Position numbers and translations under genes: made by a program
DNA from: Pseudoduganella lurida
Lineage (GTDB): Bacteria > Pseudomonadota > Gammaproteobacteria > Burkholderiales > Burkholderiaceae_D
Length of the DNA: 64,000 bases
NCBI RefSeq assembly: GCF_007830455.1
Contig: NZ_VLLB01000001.1
Coordinates: 496,001 to 560,000 of the forward strand
Direction: 5' to 3'
Notes under the pieces: generated by a model
Told to the model about the DNA's origin: nothing
Seen by the model: only the letters and a program-made list of their open reading frames with translations
Database searches by the model: none
Part shown: piece after piece, positions 62,652-64,000 of the stretch
Layout of the letters: each line of letters starts with the position of its first letter
How positions within the stretch are numbered: the stretch's first letter is position 1

Positions 62652-63751
62652 TGCTCGTCTTCGTCGTCGAAGTCGTCGTCGTCGAAATCGTCGCCGGTCG
62701 ACTGCAGCACCGAGTCGTCCGGCGGTTCGATGCCGGCCTGTGCCAGCAGTGCGGCGAAATCGTCCGCCAGGGGGATCTGCCATTCGACGTGCTCGCCGGT
62801 GGCCGGGTGGATCAGGCCGAGGCGGCGGGCCTGCAGCGCCTGGCGGTGGAACACGCCCGTCAGGTGCGGCTTGCCGTACACGTAGTCGCCCACCAGCGGG
62901 AAGCCCAGGTGCGCCATGTGCACGCGGATCTGGTGGGTGCGGCCCGTCTCCAGGCGGCACTGCACGAGGCTGACGGGACGGCGGTCCAGCTCGCCCGATG
63001 CCAGGCGCTGGTAATGCGTGATGGCGGGCTTGGCGCCCATGCCCGTGGACACGGCCATCTTGACGCGGTCGCGCTGGTGGCGGCCCATCGGCGCATCGAT
63101 CGTGCCGGACAGGCGGGGCGTGCCCCACGCCAGCGACCAGTATTCGCGCTTCACGCTGCGCGCCTGCAGCTGGCGCACCAGGTCGGTCTGCGACGGCAGG
63201 TCCTTGCCGATCACCATCAGGCCACTCGTGTCCTTGTCGAGGCGGTGCACGATGCCGGCGCGCGGCACGCCGCCCAGCTGGGGCCAGCGGTGCAGCAGGC
63301 CGTTCAGCAACGTGCCCGTCCAGTTGCCGGCGCCGGGGTGCACCACCAGGCCGGCCGGCTTGTTCACGACGATCAGGTACTCGTCTTCGTACACCACATC
63401 GATATCGATCGCTTCCGGTGCGAACGCCACGTCTTCCGGCGCGGCCTGCGGCAGCACGACGACGGTCTCGTCGCCATACACGGTGGCGCGCACCTTGGCC
63501 GGCTTGCCGTCGACGGTGACGAAGCCTTCCTCGATCCAGCTCTGCAGGCGGCCGCGCGAGAATTGCGGCACCAGTTTCGCCACCACCTTGTCGAGGCGCT
63601 CGCCGCAGGCTTCCGGCGTCAGCTGCAGGGTGATGGGGGCAAGCGGGTCGCCGGCCTCCCCCAGCTCCGGGTCGAACTCGTCGAGTTCGTCATTGGAGAG
63701 TTGGTCGTCCGGCGCCTGTTTCGCCAGATCTGGCTCACGATTCAATATCAC
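62648..63751 (-). CDS. rluD: 23S rRNA pseudouridine synthase RluD
   Basis: Makes pseudouridines in helix 69 of 23S rRNA, about 367 residues from GTG 63751. An N-terminal S4 RNA-binding domain (ERLDKVVAKLVPQFSRGRLQ) precedes the catalytic core, with the aspartate in IVHRLDKDTSGLMVIG and the block LETGRTHQIRVHMAHLGFPLVGD. The C-terminal tail is very acidic (DDFDDDDFDDEDE). No ATG fits the start, and the frame reaches 63943, so the start is uncertain. It is divergent from bamD, as in many proteobacteria. Confidence 0.92.
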   Translation of the reverse strand: MILNREPDLAKQAPDDQLSNDELDEFDPELGEAGDPLAPITLQLTPEACGERLDKVVAKLVPQFSRGRLQSWIEEGFVTVDGKPAKVRATVYGDETVVVLPQAAPEDVAFAPEAIDIDVVYEDEYLIVVNKPAGLVVHPGAGNWTGTLLNGLLHRWPQLGGVPRAGIVHRLDKDTSGLMVIGKDLPSQTDLVRQLQARSVKREYWSLAWGTPRLSGTIDAPMGRHQRDRVKMAVSTGMGAKPAITHYQRLASGELDRRPVSLVQCRLETGRTHQIRVHMAHLGFPLVGDYVYGKPHLTGVFHRQALQARRLGLIHPATGEHVEWQIPLADDFAALLAQAGIEPPDDSVLQSTGDDFDDDDFDDEDEQ

Positions 63752-63815
63752 AGCATTCCCATCGGCTATAATCAGCCTGGTTGTATCTTGTTTAAACGTC
63801 TTCTTGCACGAGAAC

Positions 63816-64000
63816 ATGCAAAAAAAATTGAAGGTAGTCGCAGCATCCATCCTGATGGCCAGCTTGACGGCTTGCAGCCTGTTGCCGGAGCAATCGGATG
63901 AGACCAAAGGCTGGTCCGCAACGAAATTATACTCGGAGGCCAAGGAAGAAATGGCCGGCCAGCACTACGAGCGCGCGATCCAGCTGTACCAGAAGCTCGA
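63816..64000 (+). CDS. bamD: BamD outer-membrane assembly lipoprotein (3' end outside window)
   Basis: Only 61 residues are visible. MQKKLKVVAASILMASLTAC is a lipoprotein signal peptide with the lipobox LTAC, followed by TKLYSEAKEEMAGQHYERAI, the first TPR of BamD. It assists folding of outer-membrane proteins by the BAM complex. A TATAAT lies at 63767-63772. Divergent from rluD. Confidence 0.88.
   Translation, partial: MQKKLKVVAASILMASLTACSLLPEQSDETKGWSATKLYSEAKEEMAGQHYERAIQLYQKL

Noticed and set aside
1-64000. tRNA, rRNA, integrase, transposase or phage genes marking an island border
   Set aside because: None seen by eye on either strand; a covariance-model search would be needed to exclude small RNAs.

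Overview
The window is a GC-rich chromosomal segment of a betaproteobacterium, most probably an Oxalobacteraceae member (Massilia, Telluria or Duganella-like). This is inferred from the GC-rich codon use, the comEC/tatD/lol/recJ/prfB/lysS gene order, the class I PHA synthase with PhaR, and dispersed palindromes built on a GGGGTC-ACCCC-type core. No rRNA, tRNA, CRISPR array, prophage, integrase or transposase gene was found. Nearly all bases are assigned to about 57 protein genes plus small ORFs and regulatory sites.

Layout. 1-6.0 kb (minus): truncated comEC, tatD, and a lipoprotein-release operon with two tandem LolC/E/F-type permeases plus lolD. 6.2-11.3 kb (plus): rpfE-like gene and recJ, an Xre/RES toxin-antitoxin pair with its own promoter and palindromic operator, then DUF2288 and DUF817 genes. 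11.4-20.3 kb: a 2',3'-cyclic nucleotidase, prfB (with programmed frameshift), a HAD phosphatase, lysS, ppnN and a POT peptide transporter. 20.4-24.5 kb: glpD and PBP1a.

24.5-40.8 kb is a type VI secretion island. One minus-strand operon runs tssA-tssB-tssC-hcp-tagJ-tssE-(two micro-ORFs)-tssF-tssG-clpV. A second minus unit carries a PAAR-like DUF4280 protein and VgrG. A methyltransferase lies between them on the plus strand. A Ser/Thr kinase and a GAF protein diverge from tssA. Sheath, tube, baseplate, spike and unfoldase are all present. The membrane complex (TssJ, K, L, M) is absent and must be elsewhere. The two T6SS transcripts share a 15-bp and a 12-bp motif at nearly the same distance from their start codons, which suggests co-regulation.

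40.9-53 kb is housekeeping and respiration: mfd, serB, a CoA transferase, TspO, a c-type cytochrome, small proteins, a di-haem cytochrome, a cystathionine beta-lyase-like enzyme and rimO. 52.9-57.2 kb is a complete carbohydrate ABC importer (binding protein, two permeases, ATPase) preceded by a perfect 20-bp palindrome of LacI-family type. 57.2-59.1 kb has a flavodoxin-fold oxidoreductase divergent from a LysR regulator. 59.1-64 kb has phaR, phaC, pgeF, rluD and the start of bamD.

No wholly new multi-gene system could be proved. The strongest unusual signals are the paired T6SS promoter motifs; the chain of micro-ORFs joined by 4-base stop/start overlaps between tssE and tssF; short tandem duplications at start codons (mfd, serB, ATPase of the sugar importer) that create upstream micro-ORFs; the triplicated rimO 3' end; and a family of large palindromes at gene ends.
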